Position numbers and translations under genes: made by a program | Assembly: GCA_023614405.1 (NCBI GenBank) | Contig: JAJUPC010000035.1 | Location: 744,001 to 808,000 of the forward strand | Direction: 5' to 3' | DNA: 64,000 bases | Origin: Avena insularis | Taxonomy: Eukaryota; Streptophyta; Magnoliopsida; Poales; Poaceae | Notes under the pieces: model-generated | Databases searched by the model: none | Told to the model about the DNA's origin: nothing | Seen by the model: only the letters and a program-made list of their open reading frames with translations | Part shown: one piece after another, positions 9,903 to 22,409 of the stretch | Layout: each line of letters begins with the position of its first letter | How positions within the stretch are numbered: the first letter of the stretch is position 1

Positions 9903-12604
9903 CTGCATCGTTCAAGTTATTTAAAATAGGCACTCTATAATTGTCACATCCCAAGATTTTGAAAATTGGTACTAGATTTTTTTTGCATTTGCGTGACATT
10001 CATCATCATTGCATTTCATATTTGCATCAATAAAAATTTCTAAATCGAAATAAAGGACTAAAACCCTAAATAGTATATGCCACTTTGTTCCTAAAGGGAA
10101 TTAAAATGGCTTTATAAAAACCCACTGTTGCTAAGGCATCGATTATTGCTAAATTATAGCCTAAAAACATCCAATTAATATTACAAAATTTTAGAAACAA
10201 AATTGAGCTCATTTGGAGCTATTATGAAAAAGTTATGAAATAAATACAAACACATAAAGATATAAATAAAATAAAATATACAAGGATTTATAAATCCACC
10301 GCTTGCAAACTAGTGGAATCGATGCAAAAATGATCCTATGTTGATTTGATGATTTTTAGAAAAATTTAGAAACTGGTTTGAGCTCAATTGGAGTTATAAA
10401 GAAAAAGTTATTAAAGAAACCAGGAAATGGAAAAGAACAAAAAAAATAACTAAACCTACCCTGCCCGCCCTGCGGCCCAGCCCACCTAGCGCCACCAGCT
10501 AAACTGCCGCTCACACCACCTCCCCCCGCAGCCAGCAGCCGCACGCAGTAGCGGCCCAGCAGCCCGCCTCGCTCCTGTGCCGTTGATAGATGGAGCCCAC
10601 CTGTCAGGCCGTCCCCAACCTCCGGCCGGGAGTCCAAGACGAGCACGGGTCGTACCCGAACAAAATCAACACCAAATACGCGAGGATTCGCTCAATCCTT
10701 GCCCCCTCGCGCACGAACCCGACCCTATAAATCCCCCGCATCCACCTGCCCTCGTTTTTTTTGCCGTTTCCAAACCCTAGCTTCAATCGCTAGGTCATGA
10801 TCTTGTCGTCGTCGGAGCTCCAGATCGAGCCTGATCCCCGTGGTTTCCGTCGCCCCAACCCTCTGTCTCCCTCTGATCTGCTTCCCCTAGCTCGGCCGCA
10901 TCTCCCTGACCTCGTCCTTCCCTTGCAGACGCACCACAGTGGCCACCCGACCTCGCCGGAGTTCCCCGCCATCCAAAGCTCTCTGATCCCACCGTCGAGC
11001 TTATAGTGCATAGCCGGTCCTCGTCCACTACCCAAACGTCGTCGGTGATTTCCTGAGCAGTCGCCACCGACGCCACCCGAGCGCCACCACCGCCACTCGC
11101 CGTCGACTGCCGCTGGAGAGGAAGGAATCGATCCTCGCCATCTGATCTGCAACGAACGGCCGCGATTGGATCTTGTCCACGAAACGGTATCGGCTAACCA
11201 GAACGCGCCACGTCAACGCCAGGTTAGCCCCGCGTCCTAGTCAGCAGCCCAGTCAGCAAAGAATATTCCCTAGCATATTCCCTATAATTTTGAAATTGAA
11301 TTTAAATTGCAGGAAATTGTATAATCTTGCAAAAATCATATAAAAAGATTCGTAGATCCAAAAATACCAAATTCTATATTAACGGATTCATAAAATTGAG
11401 TAGAATATTAATACCAAGTTAGATCTAACTTTATAGTACGTGTTTACTGTAATAATTTAAGTAGTTTTAATGATCTTTTAGGTTAATAAATTCATAGAAA
11501 AAGATATACTCGTCCAAAAATCGCAAATAATATACCAATGCAAAGCTAGTTCCAAGGACATCATCATTGTGCAATTGGTTCGGGCAAATGCTTCAAGGTT
11601 TTTCTGTAGATATTTAAACAAATTAATACCCTTTTAGAGTAATAAATTCGTAAGAAAATAAATACTGCTCAGAAAATTGCAAATAATATGTCCCTGGAAT
11701 CACAATCCCATGAAGATTACAAATATGATTTTAATTTGATTTTTAGACAAAAGAAACAATTTAAATTATTGAAAACCCATTAAACACTATTTAAATCATA
11801 AGAAAAGATTTATAACTCTGATTAGGATGAATCCAATGCCTACTGGTTCGTATTAATGCCCTCTATCCAGTAAACTTTAGATACAAAGTTAATTCGGCAG
11901 TTAAGACAGGGGTTACAATTGAAATATTAAAACGCCTATATTGGTAAGTTAATTATTAATAACAAATACCCCATTGCCTTAATTGGTCTCTTGCATGCAT
12001 CATATACTTCAGTATTATTTAGAAAACTAAAATAACAACCATTATGACTTATTTAATTTTCATGCATGCATTTGTTGCATTTGTTTGATCTTTGTGTGCT
12101 ATTGTTTATGTTGTATGCAATTGTTTGATCGATAGATTGCGAGGAGTGCAACGTGTGTGATTGCAATGAGTGCTTGAACGACTCCGCCAACTACCAAGGC
12201 AAGTAGATGCTAGTTTGTTCATGATATTGTCGTACTATTTTCAATGCATTGTCATGTATTTTGTAGATGCATGTGTAGGAAAGTACTATCGCTATGCTAT
12301 GTCCTATTATGTGGTAGGGATTTCCTATAGATGAGCCACTGTTGGTAGATGTGCTTAGCCGTGCTATGATGAACGAGGGCTAGGTTACATTACTTGAAAG
12401 TTGTTTCTAAAGTATTGTTTGTGAAAACTAAAAACAACTTAATCAATGAATCTTCTAGGTGTGATGGGATTGATAATTTTTGGTGGTATCACTGCGGAAA
12501 GACACCTAGGTATCAAGAGAAAATGATTGGCTTATCTTATTTGATAGCTTACGTGTACAACCCTGTGTCAATAATGAAATGGGCGGTTGGTTGGACTCAG
12601 TAGG

Positions 12605-15600
12605 TGTCAACACCCGGATTTTTAATCACAGATGACTGTTATGCCATACATCGCAATCCTAGGATTACCATTTTTGCGAGACATAACAGATTTGGATATC
12701 ACAGTACATCATCCATTATAAACCATACATAAGGTCTTACACAAATAAGGATCTCATGATCCAGTTCTTAATACAATTCAAGCAGCGAAATAACATAAAG
12801 ATAGCGATAGCATAGGCGAAGCTCCATCTTCATGGTCACAGACAATGCTAACGATGGGAGATGATCCTAGTTGTCGTAACCCTCCTGCGGTCTGTCATCC
12901 TGATACTCCTCTTCATAGTCTGGCCACAGAAATAGCCAGGGACAAAGCCATGAGTACTCTTTAAGTACTCGCAAATTAATACTAACAAGTTATGGAGGTT
13001 TTTGTAGTGGGATACTAAGCTCTAGGGTTGTTTTGCAAAAAGCCCGATTTACTCTACTAAGTTCAAAAGCAAAGAAAGCTAGTTGAAAATTTTATAACAC
13101 CTTAGTGGGAATTTGAATTTCATATCACAACTCTATTATGGTCAAGTCAAGTCATGAATCATTTCACAAGTCCTTTTGAAAACATCTGACGATAGAACAA
13201 TATGGCCACTCCAACTGTCCATAACCGCGGACGCGGCTATTCGAATAGTTTGACACTCTGAAGAGATTGTACACTTTCACCACAACATTCGATAATCTGT
13301 CAGGAACAATCCTAAATTCACCATACCCAGTATGCGGATAATCAATCCTAACCTTTCAATTACACTCCCTAGTATAGGCACCTCTCCTGTGAGTTTGGCG
13401 TCCCAACCATGACCAACTATCATCTTGGGTACTGCACAGGTGGACAATCTTCACAAGGTAGCCTCAGCTTAGACCTTGGCCGCAAGGGAACCCATACTAA
13501 GGTATATAAATTTCTAGTCAAGCCCTACCCAATTTTCTAGTATTGTGGTTGTACGGTAAAATTGCAATGGTATCGCATCCAGAAAACCATCAGTTTTATA
13601 AAGGGATAAGGCTCATGCCTTAACATTATCATCATCCAAATCATTTGGTGTTCAGAAACACATGTCAAAACATCTCAGTAGGATGACTCGTCCTTCTAAG
13701 GTTTTCATAACCATTTTCACCAAGTATTCCCATCTAAATTTGATGAATATTTATGCTTAGCACTAGCATCTACAAGTGGGGGTAAATACTAATGATGAGT
13801 AATAAACATGTGGGAGTTAGCAAGTTCAATCTCATGCCTTAGGATGACATCAGATTATCTAACTTAGGCCAAATTTTATGCTCTTTATGCTACCCTCCAA
13901 TATCCTTCTAATATCTACAAATCACTAAGTAAACTCTAAGAGAAATCGTTGATGAAGAATTAAAATACTTAAGCTTGCAAGTAAAACTAGGATTGGGTAT
14001 CAAGTGGTGTAAGCTTGCTAAGAGAGTGGTATAAGCTCTCTAAGTCAACTTGTATAGTGAGGCTTGCTAGGATATTAGTATAAGCTTGCCTTGTGCAGAG
14101 CAGTGGTTGAAGTTCTCCTCGGCTTCTTCCTCGTAGTATCCTCCTTCCTCCTTATATCCTTGGTCGGTACTAGCGTCTATAAATAAATACAAGGTACACA
14201 ATCACCAAACAATACTTAACTATTTCTAATAATCACACAAAGGTTCATACTAGATGATCTAGCATCATCACAAACATTACAAGATTAAAGCACTTGTCTC
14301 ATTTATTTTATTTGAGAAAAGTAATTTCTACTCACTGAAAAACTACTTAAGATTTAATATTCTCCAACTCAAACATGGTATCATGTTTACACATGTCATC
14401 ACCATATATTTTAGTACATGGGAATGTGATTTAAAGTGGTGTCACAATTTAATAAGGTTTAACCTTTTTATTTTATTTAATTAAAGTGACTAGAAATTCC
14501 TATGTGGCATTCTTTTATTACTTGATCATTATTTCTGTAACTAAACCTATATATTTTTATATATTATGAAAGGTATAGTTAAATGTGATTTTTGAGAGTT
14601 GGAGTCAACTCAAAAGCTCTTATGGTTGAATTTTGAAAAATGTTTGAATGCAGAAAAGCTTCTGCCTTGTTATTTTTACCATGGTTGATCTACAAATCCA
14701 ATTTGCTTGAATCCAACGGGCTTGGATTAAGTATTCTAGTACCTTTCTAACAAAATTGGTTTCATGGATTTTGGTTTAGTGAATCGAGCTGGTTTGATTT
14801 TTAAACCTATGTACAGAACTGGGTTTGAAATTAAATGAATAAAACTAAATTTGAATTGTTGGGTCGCGCGAGATGCTTAACTAGGCCGGACACTACACAC
14901 AGCGCACACGCGGGAGGTTTAAGTGGCTGTCCCCATGCGTCAGTGAGACAGTGAGAGGCGAAGCGGTACGGGGTGATCTATGCCGCACGATCTAACTCTA
15001 ATCAAACGACTCTGGTTCATCGTCCACGTCGGCCAGCGCCGGCGAGACAGAACCCTAGCGCGGCAGGTGGGGGTCGTGGGAGGCTCACCGGGGCTCAGGC
15101 GATGGTCGGAGACAGGGGCGAACGACGAAGTCGATGACGGCGATCCTCCTGGTACTGGCAGCTTCACCTGGGGCGGCTCCAATCGACGGTGCCTCTCCTC
15201 CTCTGCAGCAGCGAACAGTGGTGAAATTCTGGCCACCTGGTGCTCGCCTTGCTCCGGGAGTGAGTGGGTGTGATCAGTGAGAGGTGGGGAGTGAACTGGT
15301 GTGAAGAAAACGAGCGGGGGAGGCCTCCTTTTATAGTACGATGAGGGGACCGAAGGTTGCGGGATGAGCTCGTCGTGGTCGACGGCACAGTGGGCTAATG
15401 GCATGGGCGACGATAGGGGGTGGTGCTGTGCTCCCTGGCGAAGCTCAACGACGTGGTGGCGAGGCGTGGGGCGATGCTGATCGGTCGGAACGCGTCGACA
15501 CACTGGGAGGGTCCGATGGCGATTTTAATGGCGCACAGCATGCATGGTCCGCGCGGCGGCGAACGGGCATGTCTGCGGGGTTGCTGGGGAGGTGGTGATC

Positions 15601-16602
15601 ACGTCTGCAAGTGGCGAGGGCGGCGCGCGGTCTGTGGGCGCTGGTCGAGTGTGGCGCACTGGCGCGCTCTCGGCTCGCACGCAAAGGGACTTGGCATGCC
15701 CGGGTAGTGTAGTCCAGGGGCTGGCAGGGCTTGAGGCTGGGACAAGGAGTGGCGGTGGACGGTGCTGCGTTTTCCAGACAAGGTTGGTGGGGCTAGTTCT
15801 TCCTCTAGCTCGCTGGCGACATTGGGTTTGGCAAATGGGCTCGGCATGGTCACCATTAATGGCTATGCCAAGCTCACAGTGGTGCTAAGGCTTGTTAATT
15901 GGGCTAGATCATCTACTGAGAGTGTAATGAGAGCTAGAGAGGGAACAAGGTTGGCCAAAATCACTGCTCACTATAGTGTTTGTTGTTTGTTTGTTTGATG
16001 CCAGCAAGGTGTTTGATGAAATGGCCGCAAGATATTCAAATTTTAATTTTGGATTCAAACTTGGTGGGTTTTCTAGGCACATACTAGGGAGTCTCTGGTT
16101 AGTTGGATTAGTCAAGGGGCACTGGTTTGGTTGGGTTTTGAAAATGTCTGATCTTCACATATGATAAAGATTCAATTTTTACTTGTGATTTGAATGAGGT
16201 TGCCAAATGTTTCTGCAAGTTTGAAATGTGGGCTTTGCTTCACTTTTACTTGGTCTAGCAAGGGGTGAAAAGAATGGAGAAGTTTCTGTTTGAAATCTTG
16301 GACTAGAAACACTCAAAGTGACCTAGTGAGCAAGATTGGCAAAAATGACCATTTTCTTTATTTGATTTGTTTTTGATTTTCTCTTGATTTGTTTCTATGT
16401 AGAATTATTTTAGATGATGTTATTTTCATCTTTAAACCATTTCTTGATATTTAGGTTAATCACACCAGTTCATTCATACATTTATCAAATCATCACATAC
16501 ACACATGCATTCATATGATTTTAATTAATCAAAGTTTTTGTTAACCCTAATTTTTGTGATTAGAGTTTGATGATCATTGTTTTATATTTTTGGGATGTTA
16601 CA
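12605..16602 (-). repeat. 3' LTR of the Tekay-type element
   Basis: It is 3,998 bp and, in element sense, runs from TGTAACATCCC to GGTGTTGACA. It matches the right LTR over its length. It contains about 80 bp near 15735-15815 that the right LTR lacks at about 25540. ORFs at 14940-15998 and 15976-16164 fall in the LTR and recur in the other copy, so they are shadows. Confidence 0.95.
15327..15335 (-). promoter_or_regulatory. TATA box in the 3' LTR
   Basis: On the minus strand TATAAAAGG lies in a GC-rich context, about 1.27 kb from the LTR start. The same motif is conserved in the other LTR (25134-25142). It marks the likely U3 promoter of the element. Confidence 0.6.
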
Positions 16603-16616
16603 AACCTTCCCTCCTT
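16603..16616 (-). other. Polypurine tract of the Tekay-type element
   Basis: Directly inside the 3' LTR the minus strand reads AAGGAGGGAAGGTT, ending at the LTR start TGTAACA. A purine run in this position primes plus-strand DNA synthesis. Confidence 0.8.
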
Positions 16617-16632
16617 AAACAAAATCTCGTCC

Positions 16633-17136
16633 CTAGATTTTAAAAAGAAGAAAAAGATTAAAGAGATCGGGAAACTCCGTCCTGATGTGATCTCGCTCCC
16701 AGGTAGCTTCTTCTTCAATGTGGTTGCTCCACTGAATCTTGAGAAACTTGATGCTTCGGGTCCTGGTGGTTCTAAAAGCTTCTTCCAAAATACGTATGGG
16801 TACTTCGGGGTATGTCAGGTCATCGTTGATCTCTATGGTCCGGTAATCAATGTTCTTGAAAACTTCAGTCTTTTTCGGGACTTCTAGGCATTTGCGAAGA
16901 AACGATATATGGAACACATTGTGTACTGCTGACATCTCCTTTGGCAGTTCCAATTGATATGATACTTCTCCTCGACGATTCAGAATCTTGAAAGGTCCAA
17001 TATATCTGGGGGCTAACTTTCCTTTGAGATGGAAACACTGCATTCCCTTCAAAGGCGACACTTTGAGATACACAAAATCTCCGATATTGAAAGCGAGGTC
17101 TCGACGTCTCTTGTCGGCGTAACTCTTCTGTCTTGA
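16633..17136 (-). pseudogene. Tekay-type integrase C-terminus and chromodomain
   Basis: The segment has the GPY-like motif (LAPRYIGPFKILNRRGEV), the FHISFLRK element, then a chromodomain-like stretch YPEVPIRILEEAFRTTRTRS and KIQWSNHIEEEATWERD, ending near 16633 just before the PPT. A C-terminal chromodomain defines chromoviruses and is thought to steer insertion to marked chromatin. This segment justifies the Tekay/chromovirus assignment. Confidence 0.88.
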
Positions 17137-17640
17137 CTAGGCGGTCTTGAGGTGCTCACGAATCTTGTGAACTTTCTCTTCTGCTTCTCGTAGGATGTCT
17201 GGTCCGAAAATCTGACTCTCTCCTACTTCCGACCAATTCAAAGGGGTGCGACACTTCCTTCCATACATGAATTCAAATGGGGCCATTTGCAGACTAGTTT
17301 GATAGCTGTTGTTGTATGAAAATTCTACGAAAGGCAGACAGTCTTCCCATTTAGATCCATACTCTAGCACACATGCTCTCAACATATCTTCGAGTATTTG
17401 ATTTACTCGCTCTGTTTGTCCATCGGTCTGAGGGTGATACGCTGTACTGAAATCTAGTCGGGTTCCTAAACCTTCTTGGACCTTTTTCCAGAATCTCGAG
17501 GTAAACTGGGTTCCGTGATCCGATACAATGTTCTTGGGGACTCTTTGCAAACTGACGATTCTAGCGATGTACAATTCGGCTAGCTTCGAACTCTGGTATG
17601 TGGTCTTGACTGGTAAGAAATGGGTGACTTTGGACAATCT
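17137..17640 (-). pseudogene. Tekay-type integrase catalytic core
   Basis: After the frameshift near 17640 the core continues: SDHGTQFTSRFWKKVQ with the second catalytic Asp, then HPQTDGQTERVNQILEDMLR with the catalytic Glu, and FEFMYGRKCRTPLNW. A stop at 17137 cuts it before the GPY/chromodomain part. The same region recurs on the plus strand at 63450-63900. Confidence 0.88.
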
Positions 17641-19028
17641 GTACTATGACCCAAATGGAGTCATTTCCCCTACTAGAAGTAGGCAATCCGGTAATAAAGT
17701 CCATTCCAACTGAATACCATTTCCATTCCGGAATCTTCAAAGGTTGCAATAGTCCCGCGGGTCTTTGATGTCCCGCCTTAACTCTCTGACATATATCACA
17801 CTTGGCGATATAGCTTCCGATTTCTCTCTTCATCTTATGCCACCAAAATTGCTCCTTCAAGTCCTGATACATCTTTGTTCCTCCAGGGTGGATAGAATAA
17901 AGAGTATCATGGGCTTCTTTCAAAATAACCTCTTTCAACTCTGAATTTGCTGGTACACAAAGGCGTCCTTTGTACCACAGAACTCCTTCTTCGTCTTCGG
18001 TGAATCCGGGTACTTTGCCTGTACCGATACGATGTTTGATTCTGTCGATAATAGCATTTCCTCTCTGTGCCTCCTTGTTCTGACTGATCAAAGTGGGTTG
18101 AAGTTCTCTGCTAGCCAAAAATCCTCCACTCACTAATTCCATTCGGAAATCTTCCATCTCTTTGTGCAAACTGGATTGCTCCTTCAAAATCATGGAGTTC
18201 AAGCGGAACGGCAATCTGCTAAGGGCATCTGCTACCACATTGGCTTTACCGGGGTGATAGTGAATGTCCAGATCATAGTCCTTGATTAACTCAATCCATC
18301 TTCTTTGCCTCATACTCAGCTCCTTCTGAGTGAATATATACTTCAGGCTCTTGTGATCCGAATAAATCTCACAACGATTACCCATAAGGTAATGCCTCCA
18401 TGTCTTGAGGGCTAGAACTACGGCTGTGAGTTCAAGGTAATGGGTGGGATAATTTTGTTCATGATGTTTCAGTTGTCGGGATAGATAAGATATAAATTTG
18501 CCTTCTTGCATTAGCACACATCCGAGACCGATCTTGGATGCGTCACAATACACATCAAAGGGCTTCATGATATCCGACATGATCAAGATTGGGGCTGAAA
18601 TCAATCTCCTCTTGAGTTCTTGAAACCTCGCTTCACACTTGTCCGTCCATTCAAACTTCTTGTCCTTCTTCAACAATTGGGTCATGGGTCTTGCGATACT
18701 TGAAAATCCTTCTACAAACTTGCGGTAATATCCCGCCAATCCGAGAAATGCACGAACTTGGGTTTGAGTGGTTGGGGCTTGCCAATCTTCAACATCCTTC
18801 ACCTTCGCAGGGTCAACGACAATTACTCCGGCTGATACAATGTGTCCGAGGAATCCTACCTCCTGTAACCAGAATTCACATTTGCTAAACTTGGCATATA
18901 GATGATGCTCTCTAAGGGTTCCAAGAATGGTCCTTAGGTGTATCTCATGTTATTCTTCTGATTTGGAATAAATCAGAATGTCATCGATGAAAACAACGAC
19001 AAACTTATCCAGGAAGTCCATAAAAATC
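17561..19028 (-). pseudogene. Tekay-type RT C-terminus, RNase H and integrase N-terminus
   Basis: It begins with [18 protein letters not shown] and the RT catalytic motif FIDDIL (about 18975-18995), has an in-frame TAA after YSKSEE (about 18948), then continues open from [22 protein letters not shown] thumb and connection are followed by RNase H ([27 protein letters not shown] end at about 18210) and the integrase zinc-binding region (HPGGTKM...[11 protein letters not shown]). Integrase core starts at GMDFITGLP (about 17700). The frame is lost near 17640. Confidence 0.9.
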
Positions 19029-21167
19029 TTATTCATGAGGTTCATGAAATAAGCGGGGGCATTGGTTACTCCAAAAAAACATGACAGTATACTCGTATAA
19101 TCCATATCTGGTGGTAAAGGCAGTCTTTGGAATATCCTCTACGTGAATCTTGAGTTGATAATAACCAGTTCTAAGATCAATCTTATAAAACACTTTGGCA
19201 CCAGTCAACGGGTCAAACAGATCTTCTATCTTTGGCAATGGGTACTTGTTCTTCATAGTGAAATCGTTCAATTCCTGATAATCCGTACACAAACAGTTAC
19301 CTCCATCTTTCTTGTCCACAAAAAAAACAGGTGACCTCCATGGTGACGCACTTGCTTGAATCAATCCAATTTCCAGCATGGCATCCAGTTGCTTCTTCAG
19401 TTCCACTAGTTCAGACGGGTTCATACTATATGGTCTCTGGGCTATGTGTCCGGTTCCAGGGATCAGTTCAATGATAAACTTGATATCCCGATCTAGGGGC
19501 ATACCGGGCAAAACATCTGGAAATACATCAGGGTATTCACAGACTATCCGGACTTGGTCAATGTTGGGTTGGGCTATACGCTTGTTGCACTTGAATTGAC
19601 GGGGCAAGGTTTCAGATACATGCTCGACTGATATTCCGGCTATACTGGTGATGGTTATGGCTTTCTTGGCACAGTCAATTAATCCTTTATGTTTGGACAT
19701 CCAATCCATTCCTAGTACTACTTCCAAACCTTTAGTTCCAAGTACTATTAGATTAGCATAAAAATCTATGCCATGGATTCGGATAGGTATGGCTTTGAAA
19801 ATTTGCCTAGCTTTGGTGGTTGAACCATGTATTAGAACAATCATAACATGCTTCAATTTGGTGGGTTGAATCTTACTAGTGCATGCAAATTCTTCAGTAA
19901 CAAACGAGTGCGATGCTCCAGAATCAAACAATACTCTCGCGAGTACTGAGTTAACAGAAAACATACCGAACACGATATCTGGCGCTTCTTGGGCTTCTTC
20001 AGCATGCATGAGAAAGAGACGGCCGTTGCGGTTGAGCGAGTTCCCTGGGGCAAACCTCCTTCCATGCTGAACACGACGCTGCTGCTGAGCTGGAGCATTG
20101 GCATTTGGGGCTGCGGCAATCTTCTTGGGGCACTCATTGGAGTAGTGACCCTTGGTTCCACATTCATAACAAATCACTTGCGACTTTTCCTTCACTGCGA
20201 TAGGCACAACATTGCTTCCATTCCTTGGTGCAGTGTTGGTGTTGGTGGCAGCACTATTGTTGTTGAACTTGGGTGTTGCATGGCTGAAATTGCTGGAATT
20301 GCCGAGGTTGTTGTGGTTTTCTCCGGGCCTTGGGTTTCCACGGTTGGGATAGGTTGGACGGTTCATCGGGGGTCTGTTGTTTCTTGGGGCAAATCCTGGA
20401 GATGTGTTGGGACGATACTTTGGTGTATGATGGGTTCCTAGTTGATGCATCATGCGACGCTTGCGGTTCTCATTAGCTTGGTTGATCTTTCCTTCCATCT
20501 GAATGGTAGAGTCCACTAGAGCTTCAATATCTGCAAAGGGGTTATTGACTAACACTGTCTGCATTTCATCGTGCAGACCATTCAGGAATCTCTCTTTCTT
20601 CTTGGCTTCAGTGTCGATCTCATCCGGTGCATACCTAACCAATGACAATAATTTGTCACGGTATTCCACTACTATCATTCTCCCTTGCTTCAGTTCCCTG
20701 AATTCATCTCTCATCCTCTTGATCAAACCCGGTGGCACATGGGTTGTGCTGAACTTGACTTTGAACTCTTCCCAAGTCATCAGCTAACCTCCTGTCATTG
20801 CATGAACTTTGTTCCACCATGCTCTTGCATCTCCGGCCAGATAGTGGGTAGCAAACAACACTTTCTCGTTAGCTTCCACTCCTGCAACTTCCAGATTGTT
20901 CTCCATGGTTTGCAACTAATCATCTACATCTAGGGGCTCTTCTGACTTAGTGAAAACAGGTGGATTGGTGTTCTGGAAATTCTTGATCTTAGATCCATGG
21001 TTGTCCTAATTTCCATGGCCTTGATTATTGTTGGCCATCTAAGCTATCTGTTGAAGGGTGGCTAGGTTGGCTTGACGTTCGGCTCTTTTGGCTTCGGGAT
21101 CAGAAACCAACATTTGCAAGAGTTGCAACATCGGGTCCGAGGATGAGTTTCTTCCTCCGCGAGGCAT
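19029..21167 (-). pseudogene. Tekay-type gag, protease and N-terminal reverse transcriptase
   Basis: gag starts near MPRGGRNSSSDPMLQLLQML (21167) and has in-frame stops near 21042, 21009, 20917 and 20785. From 20780 the frame is open for 583 codons: gag core ([20 protein letters not shown]), zinc knuckle [14 protein letters not shown] (about 20170), protease [10 protein letters not shown] (about 19925) with the later LGMDWMS, then RT from [11 protein letters not shown] through [19 protein letters not shown] and [11 protein letters not shown]. The frame breaks at 19075 in a T-run, just before the FGVTNAP motif. It forms one polyprotein gene with the segments at 17561-18999, 17137-17637 and 16633-17073. 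Confidence 0.9.
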
Positions 21168-21412
21168 CTGAACATTGAGGTAGATCATGGGAAAAGAGGG
21201 AAATTTGTAAGGTTCAGGGGTTTTTGAAAAGTTTTTAAAGTTTGACTCAAATTTTTCTAGCAACTTGCTTTTCAGTCATTCATTCATATCACACGATACA
21301 AACACACACCACAACAAATAAAAATAGATGGTTTTAAGAACCATTCTGTGAAGCTACGATACAGTGGTACTGAATACAACTCACTAACTCTAGTGCTCAA
21401 GTGATACTATTC

Positions 21413-22205
21413 CTAGGAGTCAGTGTCCTCATCGTCCTGATCATCATCATCATTGATGAAGACGAAGTCATCCTCATCAGTGAAGAAGTCCATGGCCTGA
21501 TCCTCAAGAAAGTCATCATCATCGATGAGATAGGAGTAGGGGTCTCCATGAAGATCTTCCCCTGCATTCTCCCTCTCCTCCAACTGCATGTCTCTCTCGT
21601 GGATGGTCTCCTCCAAATCCGTGATCCGGTGGCGAAGACGGGCAATGATGCGCTCCTTCCTGTCGAGCTGACGGCGACGAGAATTGCGATCCTTCGCTAG
21701 CATGGCGATGGTCTGATCCTTCTTCTTGGCGATGGTGTACTTGTGGTTGGCGTAGGATGGGGCATTTTCCAACTCATTCTGACGGTCATACATCATGAAG
21801 CTGAGGTGGTCCAACTGAGTCTTTAGCTCATGGTGGTATGGGGCCTCCAATGGCTGTCCCATAACATCACGCCTTGGGTAGAACTCGAAGCGGGTACCCT
21901 TGATTTGATTGATACTCTGCCCACACAGATGGGCAAGAGCTTCCTGCATTGCCCTAGCAAGTCCATCGAGCCAGTTGTTCTCTCTTAAGGTGAATGAATT
22001 CCCTCTGCAGTGGGGGTTCAATCTTTCCTCGGATACTTGCAACAACTAGCCACTGCAAATCTTCTCCTTCCTGATCATTGAGCTGAGCTCCGAAGAACTC
22101 GAGGTGTGGGCGCTCCAGCATTTCTGCCAGCTAGTCCAAGTCATGCTCAAAGATGAGGTCTCCTCCATTCCCCAGCTGATAAAACTTGCTGTACTTCACG
22201 TCCAT
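21413..22205 (-). pseudogene. Extra ORF between PBS and gag: coiled coil with acidic tail
   Basis: In element sense an ATG at 22205 begins MDVKYSKFYQLGNGGDLIFE, followed by an in-frame TAG and then WLVVASIRGKIEPPLQRE (to about 22020). After a frameshift the same protein seems to continue as WLDGLARAMQEALAHLCGQS, KGTRFEFYPRRDVMGQP, a basic coiled coil (RRRQLDRKERIIARLRHRI, LEETIHERDMQLEERE) and a highly acidic C-terminus rich in D/E, ending near 21413. It is not gag: the CCHC-bearing gag follows separately at 21167. Its place just after the PBS suggests it was translated first or captured from a host gene. I know of no assigned function. Confidence 0.65.
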
Positions 22206-22392
22206 CTATAATAATATAGGATGAGTAAGTTAGTAGAGTGATCAAGTGTGTCAAATTTTATGTAAGTTAGTAAGAATGTTTGAGGAACATGAATTTTCAT
22301 GAAAGTTTTTGTAAATACCCACTTCTTTTGGTTTTGAAACTAAGTTTTTGGATTCACACATCCATTCTAACTAGGGTCTCCTATGGTCAAGA

Positions 22393-22406
22393 TGGCTCTG
22401 ATACCA
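22393..22406 (-). other. Primer binding site, initiator tRNA-Met
   Basis: On the minus strand, three bases after the 5' LTR, TGGTATCAGAGCCA matches the complement of the 3' end of plant initiator tRNA-Met over 14 bases. Confidence 0.9.
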
Positions 22407-22409
22407 ACT

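Noticed and set aside
10356..11216. ORFs in a GC-rich stretch with AAACCCTAG leader-like sequence
   Set aside because: They are inside the solo LTR 9942-27137; the leader motif and TATA belong to the LTR promoter and not to a host gene.
14940..15998. Overlapping ORFs on both strands with GC-rich, Arg/Pro/Ser-rich products
   Set aside because: They lie in the Tekay LTR and recur at 24875-25730 in the other LTR; no domain, and frames differ between copies.
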